The notes under the pieces are model-generated. The model had not been told where the DNA came from, did not search any database, and saw nothing but the letters and a program-made list of their open reading frames with translations. A stretch of DNA of 64,000 nucleotides, from contig JAQWOR010000024.1 of NCBI GenBank assembly GCA_029245785.1, positions 1 through 64,000 of the forward strand, given 5' to 3'. Source of the DNA: Polaribacter sp. GTDB taxonomy: Bacteria > Bacteroidota > Bacteroidia > Flavobacteriales > Flavobacteriaceae. The translations under genes were made by a program, and so were the position numbers. Below, piece after piece: positions 41,062 to 50,714 of the stretch; the stretch's first letter is position 1; every line of letters starts with the position of its first letter.

Positions 41062-41259
41062 CTGTTCATCAAATAACGTCTAAATTATTGTGTTATTTTA
41101 GCACAATACAAGATTAGTTATAATAAAGACAAAAAACAATCGTTCTATTTTAAATATACACAACAATCCGTGTAAAAAGACACAATTCACTTGTCTAAAA
41201 GCATTATTATTGTAAATTGCATGGCTTAATTAGAACCCTTAGTATTTATTATAAAATAC

Positions 41260-42942
41260 ATGAAAAACGTATTAAAATCAGTTGTAATCGTCATTATTGG
41301 AATCACTTTTACACACTGTAAAACAAACAGTAATTCTACATCCTCTTTAACAGGATGGAAATTTAACGACCCTAGTTATGGGAATTATCTAAAAGGAAAG
41401 TCTTCCAAAAAAGCAACCATTCCTATGGGAATGGTTGCTATAGAAGGTGGTACTTTTACAATGGGACAAGTACAAGATGACGTGATGTTTGATTGGAATA
41501 CTACTCCAAAAAAAATGCACATTCGTTCTTTCTATATGGACGAAGCAGAGGTAACCAATGCGGAGTATTCTATGTTTTTACAATACACCAAAAGCGTTTT
41601 TCCTCCTGAAGACCCCAAATACAAACATATTTATCCCTCTGTGCTACCAGACACTTTGGTTTGGAGAAAAGCACTAGGAAATACAGAATTACTATCAGAA
41701 AATTATTTACGCCATCCTGCCTATTCAGATTATCCTGTGGTTGGCATTAGCTGGGTACAAGCAAATCAATATTGTAAATGGCGTACCAATGCTGTTAATT
41801 TATCAATTTTAATGGACAAAGGTGTGATTGAAAATATCTTTGAATCAGATTCTCTGAGTTTTAGAGGTAAGAATAATTTTGATACCGATGCCTATTTAAG
41901 CAATCCCTATACCTTATTTGAAGGAGATTCTACAATTTATAAAAAGGGACTTGCTGTTCCAAGAAGAAAGGGACAAGCAAAACCTAGTAAAGGTGATTTT
42001 ACCGGAAGACATATAACAGCTTCTGATGGAATTTTAGCTCAAAAATTTAGACTGCCAACAGAGGCAGAATGGGAATATGCAGCAAAATCTCTTATTGAAA
42101 ATAGAGAGTATAACAATATCAGAGGAAGAAAAAAATACGCTTGGAGTGGTAAATACACAAGAAGTAAATCTAAAAAATATCGAGGAGATCAATTGGCCAA
42201 CTACAAACAATCTAAAGGAAATTATAGTGGTATTTCTGGATGGAGTAGTGATGGCTCAGACATTCCAATCAAAATAAAATCATACCCACCAAATGCATTC
42301 GGACTCTATGATATGTCTGGAAATGTAGCAGAATGGGTTGCGGATGTATACAGACCTTCTATAGACGCAAACGCAAACGACCTTAATTACTTTAGAGGAA
42401 CTGATTTTACCAAAAAAATGATCAATGAAAAAGGGCAAGTGGTAATTATTGACGAGAATTCAATGGAATATGACACGCTTGGAAACGGTAAAATTACACC
42501 AAAAAACTTGCCTGGTAGCGTGAAATTCACCTCTGTAACAAAGGATGACACCTATATGAGGAATAACTATTCTAGAGCAGACAACTCGAACTTAAATGAT
42601 GGAGATCAAAACTCTTCTCGTTTTTATAACTCTGATGCATTTGATTTCTCTAAAGATCCTGCCATGTACAACTCTCCTAAAACGCCTAAAAATGAACTAG
42701 ACCAGGCTAAAGACGGTTCTTCAAAAGAATATGACCCAAGGAAAAGAACAACGTTAATTAGCGACAACACACGTGTATACAAAGGAGGTTCTTGGACTGA
42801 TAGAGCGTATTGGTTAGACCCCGCACAAAGAAGGTATTTACCAGAATTCATGTCTACAAATTATATTGGTTTTAGATGTGCTACAGACAATGTTGGTCCT
42901 ATGACCAGCCAGAAAAAAAGACCTCGAAGTAAAAAAAGATAA
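41260..42942 (+). CDS. gldJ: gliding motility lipoprotein GldJ
   Basis: THCKTNS lipobox; FGE-sulfatase/SUMF1-like IEGGTFTMGQ, RLPTEAEWEYAA, DMSGNVAEWVADVY, GFRCA; next to porU/porV. Confidence 0.94.
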   Translation: MKNVLKSVVIVIIGITFTHCKTNSNSTSSLTGWKFNDPSYGNYLKGKSSKKATIPMGMVAIEGGTFTMGQVQDDVMFDWNTTPKKMHIRSFYMDEAEVTNAEYSMFLQYTKSVFPPEDPKYKHIYPSVLPDTLVWRKALGNTELLSENYLRHPAYSDYPVVGISWVQANQYCKWRTNAVNLSILMDKGVIENIFESDSLSFRGKNNFDTDAYLSNPYTLFEGDSTIYKKGLAVPRRKGQAKPSKGDFTGRHITASDGILAQKFRLPTEAEWEYAAKSLIENREYNNIRGRKKYAWSGKYTRSKSKKYRGDQLANYKQSKGNYSGISGWSSDGSDIPIKIKSYPPNAFGLYDMSGNVAEWVADVYRPSIDANANDLNYFRGTDFTKKMINEKGQVVIIDENSMEYDTLGNGKITPKNLPGSVKFTSVTKDDTYMRNNYSRADNSNLNDGDQNSSRFYNSDAFDFSKDPAMYNSPKTPKNELDQAKDGSSKEYDPRKRTTLISDNTRVYKGGSWTDRAYWLDPAQRRYLPEFMSTNYIGFRCATDNVGPMTSQKKRPRSKKR

Positions 42943-42960
42943 TACTTAAAAAAATCGTAA

Positions 42961-42999
42961 AAAAACCTCATTGTCGTCAAATTGCAATGAGGTTTTTTT
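42961..42999 (+). terminator. rho-independent terminator
   Basis: AAAAACCTCATTG / CAATGAGGTTTTT + T run. Confidence 0.85.
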
Positions 43000-43013
43000 T
43001 ATATATTTAATAC

Positions 43014-44270
43014 ATGAATATTGAAACACTATATACACGTTATTCAGAAAACTACTTGGTTGATACTGATACGAGAAAGATCAGAAAAGGCGCCATCTAT
43101 TTTGCCTTAAAAGGAGCCAATTTTAATGGAAATACATTTGCAGAAGAAGCCTTAAACAAAGGAGCGTCTTATTGTGTTGTTGATGAGAAGAAATACGCGA
43201 ATTCAGAAAATATTCTGTTGGTTGACGATGTGCTAACAACCTTACAGCAATTAGCAACATACCACAGAAGTGAATTGAACATTCCAATTATTGCACTAAC
43301 AGGAAGCAATGGAAAAACAACCACCAAAGAGCTGATCCATGCTATATTGTGCAAAAAATACAACACTACGGCAACTGTTGGTAATTTAAACAACCATATT
43401 GGTGTTCCGCTAACGCTGCTCTCTATGACTCCAACAACAGAAATCGGAATCGTAGAAATGGGGGCAAATCATCTAAAAGAGATTGAATTTTTATGTGCAA
43501 TTGCGAATCCAGATTATGGCTATATTACCAACTTTGGCAAAGCACACTTAGAAGGATTTGGCTCTATTGAAGGAGTAATTGAAGCAAAATCAGAGTTGTA
43601 TGCATACTTAAAGAAGCATCAGAAAACTGCTTTTATAAATCCGAATGATGCCATCCAATTAGAAAAATCAGCAGGAATCACACAGGTACTATTCAATACC
43701 CAACAAGTACATTTTCTAGAAGCAAACCCACTTGTAAAAATTTCGTACCGCACAAAAATTATCCAAAGTAATTTAATTGGAGATTACAATTTTAGCAACC
43801 TTTCTGCAGCAATTACTATTGGAAACCACTTCAATGTTTCTGATGAAAATATAAAAGAAGCCTTAGAAAACTATGTTGCTACAAACAACCGATCACAGGT
43901 CGTAAAAACCAATAACAACACCTTGCTGTTAGACGCCTATAATGCCAATCCGACCAGTACAAAGGCTGCTTTAGAAAATTTTAACGCACTAGAGTCTCCG
44001 CGTAAAACAGTTATTTTAGGAGATATGTTTGAATTGGGGGAAAACAGCGCTGAAGAACATCAAAATATCGTAGATCTTGCAGCGTCTCTTCATTTTACCA
44101 ACTGCTATTTTGTGGGAGAATTGTTCTCTAAAACACACAGCAACAAACTGACGTTTAAAACTTTTGAAGCACTGTCAACACACTTATCAGCACATGAAAT
44201 AGCGAATCATTTTATCCTTATCAAGGGTTCTAGAGGTATGGCTTTAGAGCGATTGGAGAAACTTTTGTAA
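43014..44270 (+). CDS. murF: UDP-N-acetylmuramoyl-tripeptide--D-alanyl-D-alanine ligase
   Basis: DTRKIRKGAIYFALKGANFNGNTFA, ALTGSNGKTTTKELI, LLDAYNANPTSTKAAL, ILGDMFELG. Confidence 0.96.
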   Translation: MNIETLYTRYSENYLVDTDTRKIRKGAIYFALKGANFNGNTFAEEALNKGASYCVVDEKKYANSENILLVDDVLTTLQQLATYHRSELNIPIIALTGSNGKTTTKELIHAILCKKYNTTATVGNLNNHIGVPLTLLSMTPTTEIGIVEMGANHLKEIEFLCAIANPDYGYITNFGKAHLEGFGSIEGVIEAKSELYAYLKKHQKTAFINPNDAIQLEKSAGITQVLFNTQQVHFLEANPLVKISYRTKIIQSNLIGDYNFSNLSAAITIGNHFNVSDENIKEALENYVATNNRSQVVKTNNNTLLLDAYNANPTSTKAALENFNALESPRKTVILGDMFELGENSAEEHQNIVDLAASLHFTNCYFVGELFSKTHSNKLTFKTFEALSTHLSAHEIANHFILIKGSRGMALERLEKLL

Positions 44271-44281
44271 TTGAGGGATTG

Positions 44282-44367
44282 TGAAACAGTAAGGCAGTGA
44301 TGCCGTGATGCAGTGATGCCGTGATGCCGTGATGCGGTGATGCAGTGATGCAGTGATGCAGTGAAAC
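44282..44367. repeat. 8-bp degenerate tandem repeat (GCMGTGAT)n
   Basis: GCAGTGATGCCGTGATGCAGTGATGCCGTGATGCCGTGATGCGGTGATGCAGTGATGCAGTGATGCAGTGAAACAG. Confidence 0.92.
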
Positions 44368-44619
44368 AGAAGTTAAAAACTAAAAGTTTAAAAAAAAAGA
44401 GACAACAAGACCGCAAGACAGAAACTGGGAGTCAGGAGACGGGAGTTAAAAGTTAAAAACGAAAAGCTAAAAAGAAACAAGAAGACAACTATCTCTGCAT
44501 ACCTTTGAAAAAAGTGTGGCAGTCTGTTGATAGGTAGTAATAGGAAAATCGCCACGTAGTTACACCCCTAGCGATGATAGTTAGATTTTGCCTCACTCAA
44601 AACCTAGAACTCATAACCA

Positions 44620-44757
44620 ATCACTTTCACCGCATCACCGTTTCACTGCTTCACCATTTCACTTCGTCACCGTATAACGGTATCACCCCTTTACCACTTC
44701 ACTGCATAACTGCTTCACCGTTTCACCGCTTCACTGCATCACCACATCACTTCCTTC
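44620..44757. repeat. degenerate octamer array (ATCACYGC / TTCACYGC)n
   Basis: TTTCACCGCATCACCGTTTCACTGCTTCACC...TTCACCGCTTCACTGCATCACCACATCAC; reverse orientation of the 44282 array. Confidence 0.88.
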
Positions 44758-45592
44758 TATGAAAATCCACTAAATTATCTATGGGTCTTTGAATGATTCC
44801 CGTAATTTTTAATTGATGCTTGGCGGCAACTTTTTCTAAGATTTCTTTAAAGTAAAACGCGATAGATCCAATAAAATAAATTGGCGTTTCTGCTGTTTTC
44901 TGGTAAGGTAAAATTCGGTAGTCAAAGAATTTTTGAAATTCTTTTTTAATGATTTTTTTGATGTATTTCTCCTCTTTAAAATCGAACATAAACTTGGCAA
45001 ACGTAGCCAAATACATATTAGGATTGGGCTGCCTGTATAAATTGAACTTTACAATATCAATGTCCAACTCAAACTGCTCTTGAAACTTTTTTGCAATTTG
45101 TGTTGGCATTTTTTCATAATAAAAATCTGTCAATAATTTTTTACCAAAAGCATTACCACTAGCTTCATCCATTAAGGTATAGCCCAAAGAAGCTGTTTTC
45201 ATATGCACCTTTTCACCATCAAAATAACAACTATTAGAACCCGTTCCTAAAATACAAACCAATGCAGGATCTAATCCTGTAGCCGCATATACCGCTGCCA
45301 ACATATCTTCTGCTATGGAAACTTTGGCATTGACAAAAATAGATTCCAAAATATTTTTTAATATTTCAATGGGTTTTGGAGTACCGCAACCAGCACCATA
45401 AAAATGAATCGCCGTGACTTCATCTTTGACACTCATCAATTGAAACATATTGACAATCCGATTCCGCAACTCCGCTGTATCCACTACTGCCGGATTCAAT
45501 CCAAGAGTTCGTGCTCTAAAAGCTTCATTATTGTCTGAATCTAAGGCTATCCAATCTGCTTTTGTAGAACCTCCATCTGCAATTAAAATCAT
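44747..45592 (-). CDS. BadF/BadG/BcrA/BcrD-type ATPase, N-acetylglucosamine kinase-like
   Basis: MILIADGGSTKADWIALD, HFYGAGCGTP, CILGTGSNSCYFDG. Confidence 0.9.
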   Translation of the reverse strand: MILIADGGSTKADWIALDSDNNEAFRARTLGLNPAVVDTAELRNRIVNMFQLMSVKDEVTAIHFYGAGCGTPKPIEILKNILESIFVNAKVSIAEDMLAAVYAATGLDPALVCILGTGSNSCYFDGEKVHMKTASLGYTLMDEASGNAFGKKLLTDFYYEKMPTQIAKKFQEQFELDIDIVKFNLYRQPNPNMYLATFAKFMFDFKEEKYIKKIIKKEFQKFFDYRILPYQKTAETPIYFIGSIAFYFKEILEKVAAKHQLKITGIIQRPIDNLVDFHRRK

Positions 45593-45715
45593 ACAATCTA
45601 TTTAATTTTTACCAAATATATCATATCAATTGGACATAAACAACCTTCTAGAAAACTACATCGTTTTCGGTACTGGAAATTTTGTTTTTTGAGATGTAAA
45701 TGATCCTGGCACCGT

Positions 45716-45819
<104 letters not shown>

Positions 45820-45860
45820 AAAAACTAAAAATTCCAAAACTCAAAATCTAGAACCTATAT

Positions 45861-46075
45861 ATAACTCTTCACCACATCACCGTATCACCGCATAACCGCA
45901 TCACCGATTCACCACATTACGGCTTCACCTCTTTTACCGCTTCACTGCATAACCGCTTCACTCAAAACCTAGAACTCAAAACCCAGAACCCATAACTCTT
46001 CACCACATCACCGTATCACCGCATAACCGCATCACCGATTCACCACATTACGGCTTCACCACATAACTGTTTCAC
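45861..46075. repeat. degenerate octamer array containing a perfect 69-bp direct duplication
   Basis: 45861-45929 identical to 45992-46060 (ATAACTCTTCACCACATCACCGTATCACCGCATAACCGCATCACCGATTCACCACATTACGGCTTCACC). Confidence 0.93.
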
Positions 46076-46117
46076 TGGAACAGACAGCATGCCCTATTAG
46101 CTTTTAGCCATTGGCTA

Positions 46118-47269
46118 CTATAGCCTTGTTATAAATTCATGATAATTAGCTGGTGTTATAATCTTTGTTTTTGTATCGGGGTAGGCATTCATAAACGAAT
46201 TGGGGATTTTTACTTTTTTATGAGTATTCCATTTGAACTCGTACGCAAACAGCTTGCCTTCTCTCTCTTCTATATAGTCTATTTCTTGTTGGTATCTTGT
46301 TCGCCAAAAATAACGATTGGCATAAATTTGATGATGATCTGTGTATTTAATTCGTTCACTAATAATATAGTTTTCCCATAAAGCGCCTACATCATTTCTT
46401 AATTCAATAGGGTTAAAATTATTAATTAATGCATTCCTAATTCCGTTATCATAAAAGTATATTTTTTTTGATTTTTTTAATTCGTTTCTTAAATTTCTAC
46501 TAAAGCTATGTAATCGGAAAATCACAAAAGACTTTTCTAACAAATCTATATAATTCTCAACTGTTTCTTTATTAATACCTACTATTCTACTCAGTTCGGT
46601 ATAGGATACTTGACTGCCTATTTGAAATGCTATTGCTTGTAAGAGTTTTAAAATTTTAGCTGATTTTTTAATTTTACCCCATTCTAATATATCTTTATAA
46701 AGATATGAATTGGCCAAATTTTCTAAAACCTCTCTCTGATTACCTTCATGGAGCACCACATCTGGATAACTCCCAAAAAGTAATCTATTTGGCAATTGCT
46801 TATACTCTTCAAAGGTATTACTATGTTGTGCTAATTCATCAAAAGAAAAAGGATAAAGCTTATATTCATACTTTCTCCCTGTCATAGGTTCCTGAATTTT
46901 ATTTGCCAAATCAAAAGAAGAAGAACCTGTAGCCACTATTTGAATAGGGGTTTCATCAAAAATAATTTTAAGTTTTAAGCCTATGTCCTCTATTCTTTGC
47001 GCCTCATCTATAATAATCATTTTCTTACCTGATAAAAAAGAAAGCAATCTAGTAGATGATGCGTTTTCTAACAAAGCACGATCCTCCACTCTGTCTCCAT
47101 TTAACCAGTAAATTTCTTTTGAATCTTTTTTAAATATTTTTTTTAGCAGGGTTGTTTTCCCAACTTGTCTTGCTCCATAAATTATTATGGCTTTACCTTT
47201 ATTCAGTTTTGACTGAATTATTTTTTCCATGTGCCTTTTTATCATAGACATATCTGTTTTAAAAGACAA
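46118..47269 (-). CDS. AAA ATPase with DUF4143-type C-terminus
   Basis: KAIIIYGARQVGKTTLLKKIF (Walker A), KMIIIDEAQRIED, IVATGSSSFDLANKI, C-term LWENYIISERIKY..WRTRYQQEIDYIEE. Confidence 0.93.
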   Translation of the reverse strand: MSFKTDMSMIKRHMEKIIQSKLNKGKAIIIYGARQVGKTTLLKKIFKKDSKEIYWLNGDRVEDRALLENASSTRLLSFLSGKKMIIIDEAQRIEDIGLKLKIIFDETPIQIVATGSSSFDLANKIQEPMTGRKYEYKLYPFSFDELAQHSNTFEEYKQLPNRLLFGSYPDVVLHEGNQREVLENLANSYLYKDILEWGKIKKSAKILKLLQAIAFQIGSQVSYTELSRIVGINKETVENYIDLLEKSFVIFRLHSFSRNLRNELKKSKKIYFYDNGIRNALINNFNPIELRNDVGALWENYIISERIKYTDHHQIYANRYFWRTRYQQEIDYIEEREGKLFAYEFKWNTHKKVKIPNSFMNAYPDTKTKIITPANYHEFITRL

Positions 47270-47397
47270 AAGTAATCAAATAAATTACACAAACAGCTAA
47301 ATGTCGCGATTATTTTACGACTTGATAGCTAAATGTCGTGATTTATTTCTGGTGCAATAGAAAAAAATAGTGTTGTTTTTCGATTATAAATTCGAAA

Positions 47398-47475
47398 AGA
47401 AAAAAGTTAGAAGTTAAAAACGAAAAAGAAACAAGGAGACAGGAGACGGAAGACGGAAGACGGAAGTTAAAAACA
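47398..47475. repeat. purine-rich degenerate repeat (GGAGACA/GGAAGAC)n with GTTAAAAAC spacers
   Basis: AAAAAGTTAGAAGTTAAAAACGAAAAAGAAACAAGGAGACAGGAGACGGAAGACGGAAGACGGAAGTTAAAAAC. Confidence 0.8.
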
Positions 47476-47549
47476 CTAAACTCGTTTGATTGAAATCAAG
47501 AATACAATAACACTCTATTAAAGTATTTTAACGATAATTAGCAATTCAT

Positions 47550-48662
47550 TTAAAAAATAAAATTTACAAACTTAATAATACGTTTAAAGCTATTTTTAGA
47601 CTTAATGTTCTTTTTCAATTGACTAAACACTACTAAAAACGACAGAAAAAATATCGAAAAGAAACTTACCATCTGATAACTGTTAAAATAAAAAGAAAGA
47701 GCTGTAAATAACATAATAACAATAATATTTAACAACGTTAAGAATAAACTAACTTTATAATGTGCTAATTTAGAATCTATTAACACATGATGTATGTGAC
47801 TCCTGTCTGGGTAAAAGGGATTTTTATTATTCAACAATCGGACACCAATAACTCTTAAGGTATCAAATAAAGGAATACATAAAACAGAAAAGGCTACGAT
47901 TATTTTGTTTTCTACCTTAAAATTAATTGCATCAAAAGATAAAGCATCAGCAGAAATAAATTTTACTGTTAAAAAGGCAATACAAAAACCAATAATCAGT
48001 GATCCTGTATCTCCCATAAATATTTTTTTAGACGAAGAAAAATTAAACCGAAGATACGCAGCTAACACCCCTATAAAACCTAAGCTTAATAAAAAGTAAA
48101 AGAACGCGCCTATAAAAAAGAAAAAGACAGCGTAGGCAGCGAATATAACAATTCCAATCATAGATGCCAAACCATCAATACCATCTATCAAATTATATGA
48201 ATTTATGATGACCAACATAAGACCTCCCATAAAGATATAGGAAAGCGCATAATGGATTGAATCAATCCCTAAAAAACCTTGCAAAGAAAGCATTTCGATA
48301 CAACTACAAAATAACACAAAAGAAATTGCCAATAGCTGCCCCATCACTTTTGCTCTTGGTGATGACAATACTAAGTCATCCTTTAGGCCTATGGCAAAAA
48401 CGACTGTAACTCCAGCAACAAAATTGATTCCTACAGCATCTGCATCCCAATTTTTCAATACAAACACAAGCATGACACATACTAAAAAAAAGGAAAATCC
48501 AGCCATGGTTGGCGTAGATTTTTGATGAGAACTTCTATGATCAGGCTGGTCAATAAGATTCCGACTATTTACAATCCAAATGATTTTCGGAATGATAAAA
48601 TAGGTTAGTAAAAAAGTTCCTATAAGTACCATAGGACCCACTAAGCGGATATCGTTAATCAT
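47550..48662 (-). CDS. MraY/WecA-like glycosyl-1-phosphate transferase
   Basis: DQPDHRSSHQKSTPTMAGFSFFL, FAIGLKDDL, NSYNLIDGIDGLASMIG, FMGDTGSLIIGF, RSHIHHVLID. Confidence 0.93.
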   Translation of the reverse strand: MINDIRLVGPMVLIGTFLLTYFIIPKIIWIVNSRNLIDQPDHRSSHQKSTPTMAGFSFFLVCVMLVFVLKNWDADAVGINFVAGVTVVFAIGLKDDLVLSSPRAKVMGQLLAISFVLFCSCIEMLSLQGFLGIDSIHYALSYIFMGGLMLVIINSYNLIDGIDGLASMIGIVIFAAYAVFFFFIGAFFYFLLSLGFIGVLAAYLRFNFSSSKKIFMGDTGSLIIGFCIAFLTVKFISADALSFDAINFKVENKIIVAFSVLCIPLFDTLRVIGVRLLNNKNPFYPDRSHIHHVLIDSKLAHYKVSLFLTLLNIIVIMLFTALSFYFNSYQMVSFFSIFFLSFLVVFSQLKKNIKSKNSFKRIIKFVNFIF

Positions 48663-48874
48663 AATTCAAGCTATTTTTAATTTCTTTTCAAAACAAATTT
48701 AACCTTTTTTTTTATAACATACAGCTATTTAATTCTCTTTTCTAAACAATTTGGCTATTGAAACACCTCTGAAATTACAATGCACAAAGTTTTTGAAATA
48801 TGCTCACAATTTGATTTGTAGCCTTCCCCTACAATCAAATGAGTAACGGCATCAATTTTATCTTTGATAAAAAA

Positions 48875-49936
48875 TTAATTAGACATTTTAATAATTTTGT
48901 TGATTATTTTTTCGCTAGCAGTTCCACTTCCGTACAAATCAATTTCAAAATTATTACTAAATTCAAAATTATTATAGGCTTCAATTATTTTATTCTTATC
49001 TGCACCAACTAATACATTAAACTTGTTTTCAATTAATTCTCCCCACTCAGTATCATCTCTTAAGGTAATACAATGTCTTTTAAAAAAGAAAGCCTCCTTT
49101 TGCAAACCTCCACTATCTGTCATTATAATATCACAATGATCTATCAACCAAATCATTTCTAAATACCCAATTGGATCAATCACCTTAAAATTAATTTGAA
49201 TTCCATTCTTTTGAATTATTTTTTTGGTTCGGGGGTGTAATGGAACAATTACTTGTTTTTCCTTATGAATTTCGTTTAAAGCTGAAATAATAGAAGTTAA
49301 ACGTTCTAAGCTGTCTGTATTATCTGCTCTGTGAATTGTAGAGAGTACAAAATTATTTTCAATTTTAAATGTTGGTTTTACAGCCAGTTTTCTATAATAT
49401 AAAGCTCCATCTTGCATCACATCTCCAGATTTTACAATTGTGCAATTTATATGTTCATAACCTTCTCTATTAAGATTTTCCACAGCTAAATCTGTAGGGC
49501 AGAACAAAACAGTACTTACTCTATCTGTAAGAATTCTATTAACCTCTTCAGGCATTCCCATATTAAAACTCCTCAACCCGGCTTCTACATGTGCTAACTT
49601 TATCCGTAATTTACTAGCTACAATGGCTCCTGCTAAGGTTGAATTCGTATCCCCATATACCAAAATCCAATCAGGTTTTTCCTTTACCACCACTTCTTCA
49701 ATTTTCTCAATCATTTGGCCAGTCATTGCTCCATGAGATTTACCTCCAATCCCTAAGAAATAATTTGGTTTAGGTATCCTCATCTCATCAAAAAACACAT
49801 CACTCATGTTGGTGTCGTAATGCTGTCCTGTATGTATTATTACCTCTTCTATAATTGGGTGTCTTACAATCTCTCTGCTAACAGTCCCTGCCTTAACAAA
49901 CTGTGGCCTAGCTCCTAAAATTGTTACTATTTTCAT
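48875..49936 (-). CDS. wecB: non-hydrolysing UDP-GlcNAc 2-epimerase family (WecB/WbpI-like)
   Basis: KIVTILGARPQFVKAGTVSREI, HTGQHYDTNMSDVFF, VYGDTNSTLAGA, HVEAGLRSFNMGMPEEVNRILTD. Confidence 0.92.
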   Translation of the reverse strand: MKIVTILGARPQFVKAGTVSREIVRHPIIEEVIIHTGQHYDTNMSDVFFDEMRIPKPNYFLGIGGKSHGAMTGQMIEKIEEVVVKEKPDWILVYGDTNSTLAGAIVASKLRIKLAHVEAGLRSFNMGMPEEVNRILTDRVSTVLFCPTDLAVENLNREGYEHINCTIVKSGDVMQDGALYYRKLAVKPTFKIENNFVLSTIHRADNTDSLERLTSIISALNEIHKEKQVIVPLHPRTKKIIQKNGIQINFKVIDPIGYLEMIWLIDHCDIIMTDSGGLQKEAFFFKRHCITLRDDTEWGELIENKFNVLVGADKNKIIEAYNNFEFSNNFEIDLYGSGTASEKIINKIIKMSN

Positions 49937-50658
49937 ATACTTTTTATTTTTATTTTCTCTATAATCAACCTACCTAGAAATATCGGAAGAATAAGTTGTC
50001 TTTTAAATCGAAAGGGTTCTTTTGCTAATCGATAAAACCACTCTAAGTGATTGTCTTGAAAAAATCTTGGAGCTCTCTTAACTTCGCCTGTGAGAATATT
50101 CAAAGCTCCACCACAACCAATTAACAATGCTGATGGAATCAACATATGTAACCTTACAGCCAATTCCTCTTGTTTCGGGGAACCCAATGCAATCATGACA
50201 ATTTGAGGTTTCAATAATTTTATTTGCTTAAATAAAATAGATTCGTCTTCAAAATACCCATTCTGCCTTCCTACTACATTAATGCCTGAATATTTTTGAT
50301 TTATTACCATTTCTGCATTTTTATTTACTTTTTCTTCAGCGCCAAGAATAAAAAAAGAAAAATTATTTTCATTAGCACATTCAAATATTATTTTCGGAAA
50401 ATCAAGCTTTAAACTATTTACACTATGAAGTATTTTCATTCCTATAGTAGCTCCAGACCCGTCAGGTATTGGTAAAACTGAGTTGTCTAAAATTGTTTTA
50501 AATTTAGCATCCTCTGAATACATCATTATTTTTTCTGCATTAATTGCCACACTGTAACCACCTTTACCTGAATTGATTAAGCCCTTTATAAAACCCTTAA
50601 CAACTTTTACAGAATTGACTTGATAACAGGGAGCTCCTAAAATATAATATTTCTTCAT
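49933..50658 (-). CDS. WecG/TagA/CpsF family glycosyltransferase
   Basis: PIPDGSGATIGMKIL, FFILGAEEKVNKNAEM, IVMIALGSPKQEELAVR, GCGGALNILTGEVKRAPRFFQDNHLEWFYRL. Confidence 0.92.
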   Translation of the reverse strand: MKKYYILGAPCYQVNSVKVVKGFIKGLINSGKGGYSVAINAEKIMMYSEDAKFKTILDNSVLPIPDGSGATIGMKILHSVNSLKLDFPKIIFECANENNFSFFILGAEEKVNKNAEMVINQKYSGINVVGRQNGYFEDESILFKQIKLLKPQIVMIALGSPKQEELAVRLHMLIPSALLIGCGGALNILTGEVKRAPRFFQDNHLEWFYRLAKEPFRFKRQLILPIFLGRLIIEKIKIKSI

Positions 50659-50714
50659 CTAAAACTGATTTAACTTAGAAATGATAGCATTATTAACATC
50701 TATAAATATTGCAA

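Noticed and set aside
44207-44762. ORFs 44207-44416 (-) and 44574-44762 (+) rich in HHCITAS / HRFTAS repeats
   Set aside because: They are translations of the octamer tandem arrays; no independent coding evidence.
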